Below are positions 1 through 11,950 of a DNA stretch of 64,000 nucleotides, one piece after another. The position numbers were made by a program, and so were the translations under genes. Source of the stretch: Augochlora pura (lineage: Eukaryota > Arthropoda > Insecta > Hymenoptera > Halictidae); contig NC_135777.1 of NCBI RefSeq assembly GCF_028453695.1, positions 9,599,714 to 9,663,713 of the forward strand, written 5' to 3'. The first letter of the stretch is position 1. Each line of letters starts with the position of its first letter. The notes beneath the pieces were generated by a model. The model saw nothing but the letters and a program-made list of their open reading frames with translations, was not told where the DNA came from and did no database searches.

Positions 1-142
1 ACCGACGCTTCGGATTTATGCGCAACTTGCGTTTCAGAAATCTGCAAAATTGCCGTAAATCAATTTATAATTATCCTGAAAAGAACAATTCTTAACTATA
101 ACAATTCTGTTATTTCTCGACGACAATATCGAAACGACATTT

Positions 143-393
143 TTAACCCCTTGCCGTACTTTAACGAGTCAGACTCGTGATGGGCATTCATAACAATAAG
201 CAGTTATATACGAATGTTTATCCGTTCCTTCAAGTAGAAATCAAATTTTATTCTCTCACCACCAATATTTAAACATTCGAGTAGATGTAAGGACACGATA
301 AATACAAAATTCCGTTTTCTTCTAAGAAATTAGTGCGATCGAAAAAATTCGAGTCACAGTAATTGTAAAGAAAATGGTACGGTAAGGGGTTAA
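143..393. mobile_element. TTAA-flanked element (CCCCTTGCCGTAC family)
   Basis: Left TTAACCCCTTGCCGTAC and right GTACGGTAAGGGGTTAA form a terminal inverted repeat. The 15-bp palindrome ACGAGTCAGACTCGT sits at 164-178. It has no coding capacity. TTAA plus CCC ends suggest a piggyBac-type non-autonomous element. Confidence 0.8.
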
Positions 394-2300
394 ACAAATT
401 GAAAATCTGTTGCTAGTACCGAACGGAGGGGTCGGAAGTGTTCAAAGGTTGTTAATGTTCCCCAAGGGTCACAAGAATTTGTAAGTACATACACGGTGGG
501 AAGTTAACGTTGGTCGCACACCGATCTTAGAGTTGTCTTACATTTATAATAAGATGTTAGCTCAGCAGAAGTGGAAAGTCCCAGCGGACAACCGTGCGGT
601 CCGGGAGTACACACATAACTTGGATGCTGCGCCACAAGTGACCAAACCATGGCGAAACCATGATTCAACCACCCACGAGACAAACCACCGCGACCTCTAA
701 CCAACACTTTGTCCGACGATCTACTTTGTCAAAGACGATGATCATCCTGAAACGTTGATAAACAATTACGTAAATACGAAAAGAGTATCACATTCTTATA
801 GTCTTATGATCCTGTTACATTTGTAATTGGGTCATTCTGAATGTTTGCATTTTTAATAATATTATATATATATATAAATGTATATATATTTAAAAATATT
901 ATATATAAATGTATATATATTTAAAAATATTATATATGTTAAAGCTATGTTATGCTATTAATGTTATCGATCTGCAGAAATGATACAATTCACGATTTTA
1001 AACAGCAGTTGAATTATTATTCACACGGCAACGATTATAAATACTGAAGATTTCAATCAGCCTCCATTGAATTGTCTCTGAGTCACTTTAGACTCGAACT
1101 TTAAGCACAATAAATTATTGACACAATATTTGTAATTTCTACTTACTTGCTATATAGAACTCGTATGTTTATGCAGTATAAAAATTGTCGAGATTAGAAT
1201 AGATGAAAATATCTTCCCTCCTTTAAAAATTTGAATACGTTATGTAAAATTATCCTCGAATACTTTTAATCTTTTTATAATCTTAATTTAGTCACTGTTG
1301 TCAAAATTGTGTATTATATTAGATTAATTCAAATAGTTTATTGAATTATAAATAAAATTGCTGTCACTTCTCCTGAATCCTTTAAAAAATTCTCGTCTGT
1401 TGATGCTCGATTAAAAAAAAAGGTCTAATCAAAAACAAATGAAGGTATTAGGTACCGATCGAAATTTCACAGATTAAAAATGCACCGGTAGCGTAGCTGC
1501 ACTCGTATTTGCATTCGAATAATCTAAGAACCCAGTTGCCGGCAACGCCACGATAGACACGCGAATAATACCGCTACAAAATAGTTCGCTGCTACAATTT
1601 CCGGCTTCATTCTGTGTATACCAAACAGCTACTTTATCCGAGGAGGAAGTTACGAAACGAATGGGGATCGAACGTCGAGCATAAACGGCGAAAATCCCGC
1701 GGTCGTGGGGCTAGCGTTGAGGCGTATTAAGAATATTAGGTGGAAGCCGGAAAAGTTCTCGCGGCCATTAATCATTTGGTGTGATTCAGTAGCGAAATAA
1801 CGAGATCCACTTGGCCGAGATACGTACAATTTCACGGGGGTCCACCGGGTGTCAAAGTAAATCTCGCGCGAAGTGGATTCAAGAAAAATTATTGTTTCGC
1901 TCTCGACCTACTTTCCCGGACGGAAACTAATATCCAACCGCGTCTGTGTCAGCTCTGAGAACTTCGAGATACATATAATGCGGGTGGGCGACACCAGTGT
2001 CAACGGCCTATGTCGATTCTGTGTTCTTTCCACGCCTACACCGCCTCCTTCCGCGACGACTTCGGAATTTTAAGAACGCGATCTCCTGCCAGCGACTGTA
2101 ATAGAGGAAGAACTGCTGTTTGTTGGGTTTATGGTGGGATAGGATAAGAAACACCTTCTTTGACACCAGAAATGGATGTATTTTTATGGCCGGAACTGTG
2201 GATGAAAAATTTTGAAAGCTACCATCTTGACTGGTTGCTAGTTAAATAAATTGCAGTGCGATTCAATGTGTAATTCAATATGAGTACAATTAGAAAGTCA
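394..2300. other. AT-rich non-coding DNA, no gene recognised
   Basis: A short tandem duplication of an AT-rich unit of about 40 bp lies at 855-940. A CpG-richer patch at 1480-2090 gives only short unsupported frames. Nothing else is recognised. Confidence 0.5.
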
Positions 2301-2550
2301 TTAACACGTTCCGTGCCGATCGGTATTTCGTCAACTGTTCTCTCTAGTCAATTGAAGCTTTAAAAATCAACATATTATGTCTATTTATCAATTATTGTTG
2401 ATATAACTATGAAGCAGACTTATTATGGATCTATTGTTTCGGTGAAAATTATTTCTGGGATTTTAACTTGTCGTAAAATATTATTTTAACGCGTTGACTA
2501 GCTATTTAAGCGTGTACCACCGATGGTACACGTGGCACGGAATGTGTTAA
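2301..2550. mobile_element. TTAA-flanked element (ACACGTTCCGTGCC family)
   Basis: Left TTAACACGTTCCGTGCC and right GGCACGGAATGTGTTAA are inverted, with TTAA at each edge. CGTGTACCA (2511) pairs with TGGTACACG (2524) in a hairpin close to the right end. Confidence 0.75.
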
Positions 2551-2562
2551 TTACGAATTTTC

Positions 2563-3020
2563 ATATAATTCAACGTATTTTAATTATATTGTACTTGAAA
2601 TATATTGTAATTCAACTTACTCGAATAAATGTGTAATTGAAATATAATGTAATTCAAATTATTTGAATAAAAATATAAATATAAATACAATTTAATCCAA
2701 TTTATTTAATTTAGAATGCAAATTGAAATACAGTGTAATTCAACTTATTTAAATTAGAACATAGATTGAAATACAATGTAATTGAACTTATTTTAATTAG
2801 AACACAAATCGATATACAATGTAATTCAACTTATTTAAATTAGAACATAAATTGAAATACAATGTAATTCGACTTATTTAAATTAGAACATAAATTGAAA
2901 TACAATGTAATTCGACTTATTTAAATTAGAACATAAATTGAAATACAATGTAATTTAATGTAATAGAACTTATTTAAATTAGAACATAAATTGAAATACA
3001 ATGTAATTCAATTACATAGT
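2563..3020. repeat. Minisatellite with a period near 43 bp
   Basis: Repeated units contain AAATACAATGTAATTC, ACTTATTTAAATTAGAAC and ATAAATTG. The best-conserved copies lie between 2750 and 3010; flanking copies are degraded. Confidence 0.8.
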
Positions 3021-3470
3021 TGAGCCTTACACCGGCGTGGAGGCGATTGAAAAATATAGGTCTGAAACGAACACGTGCATACGTATCGAGACTTAAGATA
3101 ACATTATCGGATAGAACTTGCCGGTAGACCTAATATTTCCACTTGAGGATTGATAGATCGGCTGTTCACCTTACCGCCACGAAATTAGTTGGGACAAATG
3201 GGGTTTCGGATACAACCTTGTAAATCGACCCATTGTTGAACCGGTAACCGGATAGGCGGTGTAGGATATCCGCGTAAGAGGCATCATCGGTTGAAGACTG
3301 GAAGCTGGTGTATCAATTTTGATCGCAGATTTCATGCTTGTGAACGTATCCTCATATTTGGAGGCCGACGTGATTCGCAAGGACGGCGCGGAAACCGGTA
3401 TGCGGCGCGATCGATCTGCAATCGATTATTCGCGCCGATGTGGGTTTCGCTAATCGAGGAATCCGGAATC
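3021..3470. other. Unique-looking non-coding DNA
   Basis: Moderate GC with only short overlapping frames on both strands. No gene or repeat is recognised. Confidence 0.4.
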
Positions 3471-3583
3471 TTCGCTCTCTCTCCCTCTCTCTCTCTCTCT
3501 ATCTCTCTCTGTCTCTCTTCCATTCACTCTATCTCTCTTTGTCTCTCTATGGTTCTATAATTCTCTGTTTCTCTATTTCACCG

Positions 3584-3630
<47 letters not shown>

Positions 3631-3703
3631 TCCATTCACTCTATCTCTCTTTGTCTCTCTATGGTTCTATAATTCTCTGTTTCTCTATTTCACCGATTCT
3701 CTT

Positions 3704-3762
<59 letters not shown>

Positions 3763-3975
3763 CCTTATCTCGCCATTTTGTTCTCTTTCTTTCTGTCTCT
3801 GTATATTTATGTCATCGAGTCTCTATTTCTCTGTCGCTCTCCACTTTGTTGTTTCGCCATCCCTCTATTTTACTATCTCCCTATTTCATTGTCTCTCTAT
3901 TTTACTCCCTCTCTCTCTATTTTACTCTCTATCTATTTCCGTCTCTCTTTGTGTCTCTCTGTCTAACCGTGTCCC
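3471..3975. repeat. Pyrimidine-rich (CT)n tract with an internal 112-bp duplication
   Basis: It is almost wholly C/T on the plus strand. A segment from GTCTCTCTTCCATTCACT to CACCGATTCTC occurs at 3511 and again at 3623. The Ser/Leu-rich frames across it are low-complexity shadows. Confidence 0.9.
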
Positions 3976-4171
3976 TCGGTTACCAAATGCCGTTTGTCGG
4001 TCATGACTACCAGCCTATTCTAAGTCACGCGAGTCTTACGTCTCTCGAGAAAAGACGATTGCAGCACGACTCGTTATTTGCCTACAGGACATTGAACGAT
4101 GATGTGAGCAGTCCTGAATTCTGTGCTCCTTTTCGTCCACTTGAGTCGCGCTCGTCCCGTAGAAGAAAGTA

Positions 4172-4735
4172 CCCAGAGATAGCACAAAGACGTTTTTAAG
4201 TCGTCTTAAAGACGTCTTTTGTGCTATTTGCGAACTTTCTGTCTTTAAGACGTCTTATATCAGACAATAAAGTGACGTCTGCTCGTGACGTCCATAATGG
4301 CGTCTATTACGAGTCGTCTTTAAGATGTCTTACTTCGGATGTCTTGAAGCGTCTTATTTCGGATGTCTTAAGACGTCTTATATGAGACGTTAAAGCTATG
4401 TCTGGTTCGGGATGTATTAAAGACGTCCTGTTTATTTATATATTTATTTAACGCGTATATTATCCAGATAGCACAAGGGTGTCTTTAAAACGTCTTAAAG
4501 ACATCTTGAATGTCCTATGAACGTTCTGAAAACGTGCTAGAGGCGCCCTAGAAACGATCTAGAAACGATCTAGAAACGTCCTAGACACGTCTTGTGTTAC
4601 AAATTAAGACGTTCTAGAGATGTCATTGAAACGTTGTAGAGATGTCATTGAAACGTTGTAGAGATGTCATTGAAACGTCCTTTAGGCATCTCAAAGACAT
4701 CTTATGGACATTTTATAGACGTCTGTAAGACATTT
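4172..4735. repeat. Repeat built on the AAGACGTCTTA palindrome, left part
   Basis: Many variants of GACGTCTTAAAGACGTC occur. ATAGCACAAAGACG at 4179 pairs with CGTCTTTTGTGCTAT ending at 4227 as a hairpin. CCAGATAGCACAAG recurs at 4464. The repeat resumes at 5115. It is unclassified, possibly a degraded MITE or satellite. Confidence 0.65.
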
Positions 4736-4866
4736 GTACGTATTAATATTATAACTGGTGAACTTCTGGAAAAACTATCTCTGTAAAACATATATAAAAA
4801 ACGTAGAAACAAACTTCGCATTATTATTTTTATCTTTTGATTCCATCGTCTCTATTGAAGTTATAT

Positions 4867-5089
4867 TTAACCCTTTGCACTCGGAGCTATTTTAAGCCTA
4901 AATCTAAAATAGCTATTCTGACCAGCTGCATTTCCACTTTATATAACTTAGTACCATTTTTGCACATGAGATTGAATCTTGTGACTCGTAGAAGTGTTTT
5001 AAATAGTCTTATAAATATTATTAATAAACACAATTAAATAACAATTTTTATTGGCGCCTCAGAGGAGCCACTCGAGTGCAAAGAGTTAA
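4867..5089. mobile_element. TTAA-flanked element (CCCTTTGCACTCGAG family)
   Basis: Left TTAACCCTTTGCACTCGGAG and right CACTCGAGTGCAAAGAGTTAA-type ends. The right subterminal segment contains GGCGCC and CACTCGAGTG, as in the other copies at 16320, 20720, 32854 and 35509. It is inverted relative to those at 16320 and 35509. Confidence 0.8.
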
Positions 5090-5114
5090 AAGCACTTAAG
5101 TATATTAAGCTTGC

Positions 5115-5282
5115 TTATGTTGTAAGACATATTTGAAAGACGTCTCAAAACAGACGCCTTAAAGCCAACATAAAAACGGCCCGAATTGGACATCGTTTTA
5201 ACGTCTGGAATAGGACGTCTTAAAGGCATCCATTTTAGATCGTAAGACATTCGGACCTAAGATGGACGTCTCTAATACGTCC
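5115..5282. repeat. Repeat built on the AAGACGTCTTA palindrome, right part
   Basis: It has the same GACGTCT-type motifs as 4172-4735, separated from it by AT-rich DNA and the TTAA element at 4867-5089. Confidence 0.55.
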
Positions 5283-6169
5283 ACTGCTCGTTGGATAAAC
5301 GACTATACCCATTAATAAATCCAACGAAATCCCCCCTTTCTATTTCTCTGTCTCCCTTTCTCTCTTCCTCTATTTCTTTCTCTCTCCCTTTCCATCTGTC
5401 TCTTCGCGTCCCTCCGCTTCTCTGTCCCACCGTTGTCCCTTTGTCCGTTCGCACCTTCGCAACGACCGTTATCATCGTGATGATCGAAGAAGCGAGCACG
5501 CGCTCGGCAACGGCGGAATTCAGTTTCGCCGGCGATCAAACTTCGGTTCTATCGCGCAAACGACTACTTCATGCGGAAATGAAGTTACGCGGGCTCCCAG
5601 TTAACACGAATTTCGCCACTCTCGCCAGCATTATGCGAACCCGTCCTCGCCTCTCGCGCATCCACCGCGTCTCCCCCCCACCACGCATAATTGAGGATTG
5701 TTCGGGGCCGAGCGTGAATTATTAGTCATGCAACGAGTTCCTCAGTGAATTTCTGTTTGCGTGTTATTAACGGATGTATGTGTTTAGCTTACACGCCGGA
5801 ACCGCGGTTTATTATCAACTTTCCGTCGCGATGGAGATCGGTCTTATGGCCGTTTATGGGCCGTCGCACAATGCCGGATCTGCCTCCGGCCAAAGATCGG
5901 TTCTCTTCTCGTCCAACGTCGACCTCGAGGCAAATGCTAGCTGCCCGTGATAGGTGTTCGACGTAGGAACAAGGTGAACGCAATATATTGGGGGGGCCGG
6001 GAAGTAATGTCGTTTCTTCGCGTGTCGATATTTGATTGCCCTTTGTCAGCTGATCGTGTACCTCGAAGTCGTGCCAAAGACATTTTGAGGTTACTGCGAC
6101 CTCATTCATTTCTAAATAATTAAATGATATTAATCTTTTTTGCATATTGGGGTGAAATGGTCAAATACT
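5283..6169. other. GC-richer non-coding island
   Basis: A pyrimidine tract at 5335-5400 is followed by CpG-rich DNA to about 5970. Open frames exist on both strands but show no recognisable domain or splice-supported exon. Confidence 0.4.
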
Positions 6170-6509
6170 AGAAGAGCGTATCCAGCATTCTATGCTTTTT
6201 GTGTTTCGCGAACGTAGTAACGCAACAGTTGCGACCAAAAACATTTGCGATGTTTATCCAAGTGCATTGAACGTTCGTAAATGCCAAAGATGGTTTTCTA
6301 AGTTCAGATCCGGTAATTTTGATCTCTCTGACTCCTATCGATCAGGAAGACCAAAAACATTAGACAACGACACGCTGAAGGCAGAAGTGGAAGCAAATCC
6401 ATGCCAGACAATCGAGGAATTGTCAAATGTTACTTCGAAGTCAGTCCTCTGGATAAAAAGCAGACTTAGGGTTTTTATAAAAGCAAACGATAGATCAACT
6501 TTCTATTAA
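6170..6509 (+). pseudogene. Mariner transposase N-terminal fragment
   Basis: The frame from 6192 holds the mariner N-terminal helix-turn-helix region: CQRWFSKFRSGNFDLSDS, then RSGRP and EANPCQTIEELS. It ends in unrelated sequence after about 90 residues, so the catalytic domain is missing. No terminal repeat was identified at either side. Confidence 0.85.
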
Positions 6510-7123
6510 AACCTTGAGTCGTTTAATTTAAATAACTATTAAATGTTCCGATCATATACTTTTGTAAGTCATTTCTAGTACATATTTACGATAAATGTAC
6601 TGTAAAAACGGTATATATTGTTGAATTATTTTCTTTTTTCACTTATGTGATCTTAAGATTCGTCCCCTCTTATGTGTGTAAAAGGATTTCAAATGCTTCA
6701 GCTTAATATATATATTTCATTAGTTTATTGTTAGAAATGTAAATCTTCGAATACTTTCGTATATGAATGTGCGTAACAATTAACTGAGTGTGTGTAACAT
6801 GTCAGGATTTTATCGTGGAATACGTGAAATTAAGAAGTGATTAAAAAGAATGAATATCTGAGCTTATAATACACAATAGAAACTAATATTACGGACAAGA
6901 TCAAACCACGTGTTGCGCGTACGATTGCTTGTTCAAGAAGATGGAAGAATAGCATTTAGGGAACAAAAGACTCGATCCAACTCACGCACATTCTAATTAT
7001 ACAACGGTATGGGCCAGTGCTACCCAAAAAGTAACTAGATGGAGCTGATTACACTAGAAATTAACCCATTTCTAACAAAACAACTCTGTATTTGCTAATT
7101 AGCCATCTACTTCAAAGCATTAG

Positions 7124-7154
<31 letters not shown>

Positions 7155-7810
7155 AAGAAACAGTTAACATTTCACATTTTAACAACGAGCACCAGAAATG
7201 GATGTTTCAAGCTTCGGGATGAGCCGAAGAAGTCGCAAAAATTGTTCGGAAGTCGTTTTGAAACGGGTTCGCGAGATACCGTAGAATTTCCTGCACTTCA
7301 AGCGCATCTGTACACCCGGCCCATTCTGAATTCCGATACACGTATGTTATTCTCTGCAATGAAAATCCGTTGGTCTACGGAGCGTCGCAGACGATAATAA
7401 CAGTGTACATAAGAATAATTGCAGCCATCGACAGCGTTCACCGAACGATACGTCAACGCGCGAGAATAGTGATGATGCGCCTGATACCGAATTCTACATT
7501 CGAATCGCTAACAATACATAGAGCGTCGCTCGTGGCCGATCGTACGCGATAACCGTCCATTGTTTATTCATCCATTGTGACAGATTGACAATGTGGAACA
7601 CTGGGTCGAACCGATGGCAACTAGAACCACTGTATGCTTCATTGGTCATGCACACGAATACGACGATGTTCTCAGCTGAATTGAATAATTAGATAGACTT
7701 GCCGAGGAATTAACGCGTGCGGATCGCGGATGATTATGTTTCTTATCGCGTCGTGCCAAAAATGTTGAACAGTTTCACGTTGATCGCTGTATGTATTTGC
7801 TTCACAAGTA
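6510..7810. other. Non-coding DNA with a short (AAAT)n tract
   Basis: AAAT repeats lie at 7126-7156 and a CpG-richer patch at 7200-7550. No gene is recognised. Confidence 0.4.
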
Positions 7811-8258
7811 CAGTGGGTCGCATTAATATTCGGATACCATCGTATTTGAGAAACGTTTACTTCGTACCTTTACTGTTTGTTGAATTAATGAATTTATAGT
7901 TTTTCAATAAGTCAGAACACTCAGTTTAGATTCTACAAACATAAGTTTTATTTACATAATTTGTATAGTTTTATTGTTCATTGATATTAAATGAACTAGT
8001 GCTTAATTTTAACGTCGCAAAAATATTCGGACACTTTACAAATTACAGTCAGGTCATTAAGAATACACATATATTATACTTTAACAAAAATAAATCGTTG
8101 CTAATATTTTATTGGATTTTACTTTTGCCTAATTACATGGTTTAATCGTTTAGGCATACTAGATATAATTTCATTTAAATATTCTGATGGAATACGTGAC
8201 CATTCTTCGGTTAATTGCAATTTTAATTCTTCTTCGGACTTTATTGGCTTTATGTGCT
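7811..8258 (-). mobile_element. Truncated Tc1-like element, 3' end
   Basis: It begins after TA with CAGTGGGTCGCATTAATATT. A related inner copy (CCGAATATTTTTGCGACG on the minus strand) lies near 8030, giving an inverted-repeat/direct-repeat end of about 215 bp. On the minus strand at 8120-8258 the frame reads EEWSRIPSEYLNEIISSMPK and RLNHVIRQK, a stop, then NPIKY: the Tc1 transposase C-terminus with one nonsense codon. The rest of the element is absent. Confidence 0.8.
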
Positions 8259-8655
8259 AAAGTAGTTCAATAAAATTGCTGCTTTATTTGACCGATACTT
8301 TTCTTTTCTTTGGGTATTCAAAATGGCGGCTATTGATATTTCGCACAAATAAATGAGGCGATAGAAGAGTAATAAATAGAAACAAATATTTAAGAAGTTC
8401 TCGCACATTTCTATAAGTTGTTTAGTGTTTCAATTAATATAGAGAAAATTTTCTTTAAGTGGAGACATATTTCATTTAAAATTTAAAGGAAGGATGAAAA
8501 TGTTAACAATTATTGTTATTAGACGTTTCTAAAGCCGGAGATATTTATTTTCAAGAAGCTTTTTCAGTTTTTACGTGAAGATGAACAAAGGTTTGCAGAT
8601 ACGAGTTCGTTGCACAATATGCGGTCTGAAAATACACGAGGAACGCCCCCCGAAA
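8259..8655. other. AT-rich DNA, nothing recognised
   Basis: No conserved frame or repeat is visible. Confidence 0.3.
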
Positions 8656-8965
8656 GCCATCGGTGTGGAAGAAAGTTCTTTTCAACAATTTTTTGTTAAC
8701 ATTTTCACGCCCGTGTGCATTCAGATTGACGGCCCGCGACTATTACGTATAATCGCGGAAGCGAACAGTATTTTGTAGATGATTGGTTACGCGCGGGCAA
8801 TGTGGCACAAACAAAATTTAATTGGATTACACGGTAGAACCGAAAGAATTCTGTTTTCGAGCGAGCGGATTTGAAAAGATTGGACAGTTCGCAGTGTGGA
8901 ATTCGATACGGCTAACACGTTCGTTCATTAGTAGATTGCGAGTCTTCACGCGAGATAAAAATCGT
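8656..8965 (+). repeat. Dispersed repeat, copy 1
   Basis: It shares ordered blocks with 13365-13640: CATTCAGATT, GTAGATGATTGGTT, AGAATTCT and CGTTCATTA. There is no coding capacity. Confidence 0.55.
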
Positions 8966-10409
8966 TCGCATCGATCGCAAGATATAGAGACCAAGTGAAA
9001 AATTCACCCTCTCCTCGACGAGTTTTATTAGCGAAAATTAACGGATCGACGTTCGCAAAATTGAGTCAACGTTATCAAAATAGTACAACTCTTTTAAAAC
9101 TGTTTTAAATAACTTGGATTTTTCTGTAAATGTAGAGTGGCTACAACTGTCGTTTCTTTCGCATTTTTATCTGAGCCTATAATACGAATTTTAAATTATC
9201 AATTTTTCACGAATTTCAACCAAAAACAGGATGTAATCGACAACTATAGTATTACAACTATGCAATCGATTTTAATGAAATTTTCAACGCGTACATAAAT
9301 TACCGAAAAATATGGTATTTTTTAAATTTTCATTATAAGATTATGTAGTTTTTAACAGCAGTTTCTTCTACATTTTTTATTCCAAGTAATATAAAAATGT
9401 TTAAAAAAGTATTTCAGTCATTGTACAGCGAACTAGTCCCTCTAACATTTACAGAAAAATTTATTTAGACGAGTTTTTAAAAAATTATATCATTTCAAAG
9501 TGTTAACTAAATTTTGCTGTCTACTGCGTTACTATTATCGCTGCAGAAAATTTGAAGCTTCAACTACGTTTTGATTGTAAATAACGAAGGATTGTGAACC
9601 ATACGGTAAGATGAAAATCCGTGTCAGTCAACGCTGTCATTGTTGAATGCGATCGCGTAGCAAATTACCCTGTATAACCAAAGTGATTGCGGCTTCTCTG
9701 CGGTCGGCTGTATCTTTCGTTGAAAGTGAGAATGGACTGCCTGTGGTCAGACACATTCCACACTCAAAGTGGCAGTGAATTGCCTTCGGTTAGAGACTGC
9801 TACGTTTCGCTTACGATTTCGCGGCAGTGGTCTCTTTGGTATTGTTCTCTCCTGCGTATTCTCAGAAACAAAACCGATCCATCGCGCAGCGCTGTCAAGG
9901 TTATGTCAACGTTGTTATGTCAAACAGACAAAATTCAAAATCACTTGAAATGAAACGAATTACTTATTCTTATTATGTTTAGAATGTTGTCGGAATGGAT
10001 TTTTAATTTCCTCGATATCCATTTAATAATTTCGTACGTAAACGATTTTGTAATCTAAAAAATTTTATAAGAAAAAGTGTGGAATCGGTCATTTTGACCG
10101 ACTTGGTAGGTTTAGTGATAATCTTTCTCTGATCATTCGAAAGAAATCTAACAGTAAATTTTTCAAATGTCTTAACTACTTTATGCAATACTTTACCTAC
10201 CAATTTCTAGTATAAATGCCTAAAATCTGCGATCTGGTTATTAAAACCACAATTTCTGATTCGAAATATCAACTTGGAATTTGTACGAAATCTAGTGAAA
10301 TCAATCAATATGTAAGGATTATGCGCTTTGTTTGTCTTCCACCGAACATCTAGTTTCATTACATTCACTTGATGTAATGTTACTTGCTCAAGTTGTTACT
10401 TGTACTTAA
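8966..10409. other. AT-rich non-coding DNA
   Basis: A GGTCATTTTGACCGAC near-palindrome lies near 10087. No gene is recognised. Confidence 0.35.
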
Positions 10410-10628
10410 TTAACTCTTTGCACTTGAGTGATGACTCTGAGACACCGTTAAAATTGTTACAGCACACATCATGAAAAATTAGATTTCAAAAATTATTAAA
10501 AGTATAACTATTGTTGCATGAGTAACAAGATTTAATTTCATATGCTTAAAATACATTTTGTATTTCATGCATATTAAAAAAGTTATTTTAGAATTACAGT
10601 TAAAATGGTTTCAAGTGCGAAGGGTTAA
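10410..10628. mobile_element. TTAA-flanked element (CCCTTTGCACTCGAG family), degraded
   Basis: Left TTAACTCTTTGCACTTGAG and right AAGTGCGAAGGGTTAA. GACTCTGAGACACC follows the left end as in other family members. Confidence 0.75.
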
Positions 10629-11184
10629 CAGCTCATCGCTTAAAGTCGATCATATGGCTTCTAAACAGGAATTAGCTTTGGATTTTGTTTTAAAATTACA
10701 ATTCTTAACGAGTTCCAAACACAAACGTCGGTTCTGAAATAAAAACAATGCTTCGCACGTAATACAGTTAACTTTGGAAAAGCGAAACATCGTATTCGGG
10801 ACAATTGTATTAGCGCGAAGTGACGCGGCCAAGTGTCTTCGTTATTATAGATTTTCTCGCGAGAGCGAGAGCTCGTCCGAGTTGCGCTGCTTCGAGGCAC
10901 GCGTGCCGCACAGAAACGAAGAAAGGTATCCGCTCGAACAATGATTGACGGACTGCCATAATTATTTTCCGCCTCGACGATTCGATAATACATACACGCG
11001 AGTCTCGGCGAGCGGTTGCTATCAGTGTATGATCGATTCGACAGCCAGCTCTGAATGACCGTACCGGAAAACAATGCGACCATAACTGCCATTCGGCAAA
11101 CCAATTACAGTTGTATAGCTACTGTCTGCATGAGCATACACATAGTCGCACCTTGCACGCTCGAGCCGCCCTCTACACGAGACA
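10629..11184. other. CpG-rich non-coding DNA
   Basis: Overlapping frames occur on both strands (10650-11260) with no recognisable protein. Confidence 0.35.
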
Positions 11185-11950
11185 ATCATAGCCGCATCGA
11201 TCAGCCATTCGAAATTCTCTTAAAACATCGATATCGTTTCACGAAACAAACAACTTGCTAATTAATACACCATCAAGCGTTGCGTTATCGTTTCCTAAAA
11301 CCCTAAATCAAGAGACTTGTAGCAAAGTCGACGTAAGTTTTTAATTAACCTCTTGCGATACTTTAAAGAGTCAGACTCGTGGTGAAGATTTGTAGTAATA
11401 TCCTGTTAAGTATGATTGTTATTCCGTTCTTTTAAGTTGTTATATAATTCTGTTCTCTTGCAATCAACAATTCTAGTAAATGTTGACATGAATAGATATA
11501 AATTTTCTTTTTCTTCTAAGAAATTATTAAAATCGAAAAGCTGCTCGACATTGTAACTATGAAGAAAATGTTACGACAAGCGGTTAAAAGTGCACTGAAT
11601 TTGATCATAGCTGCATCGACCAGTCATTCGAAATTCTCTTAAAACATCGATATCGTTTCACGAAACAAACAACTTGCTAATTAATACGCCATGAAGCGTT
11701 GCGTTGTCGTTTCCCAAAAACCTAAAACAAGAGATTCATAACAAACTCGGCGTATGTTTTTAATTAAAGGTGAACTGGATTTGATCATAGCTGCATCGAC
11801 CAGCCATTCGAAATTCTCTTAAAACAACGTTATCGATTCTCGAAACAAACAACTTGCTGATTAATACACGGTGAAGCATCGCGTTATCGGTTCCTAAAAA
11901 CCTAAAGCAAGAGATTCGTAGTAAAGTCGACGCATGTTTTTAATTAAAAG
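11185..11950 (+). repeat. Tandem array of a 180-bp unit, three copies, split by a TTAA element
   Basis: GCATCGA..CA.CCATTCGAAATTC recurs at 11194, 11613 and 11793, followed each time by ACAAACAACTTGCT and TTTTTAATTAA. Copies 2 and 3 are 180 bp apart. Copies 1 and 2 are 419 bp apart, that is 180 plus a 239-bp insertion. Confidence 0.9.
11345..11587. mobile_element. TTAA-flanked element (CCCCTTGCCGTAC family) inside the 180-bp array
   Basis: Left TTAACCTCTTGCGATAC and a related right end ACAAGCGGTTAA. GAGTCAGACTCGT is present near the left end. Removing the element and one TTAA restores the array phase exactly. Confidence 0.85.

Noticed and set aside
3440..4199. Long Ser/Leu-rich frames
   Set aside because: They are translations of a CT microsatellite.
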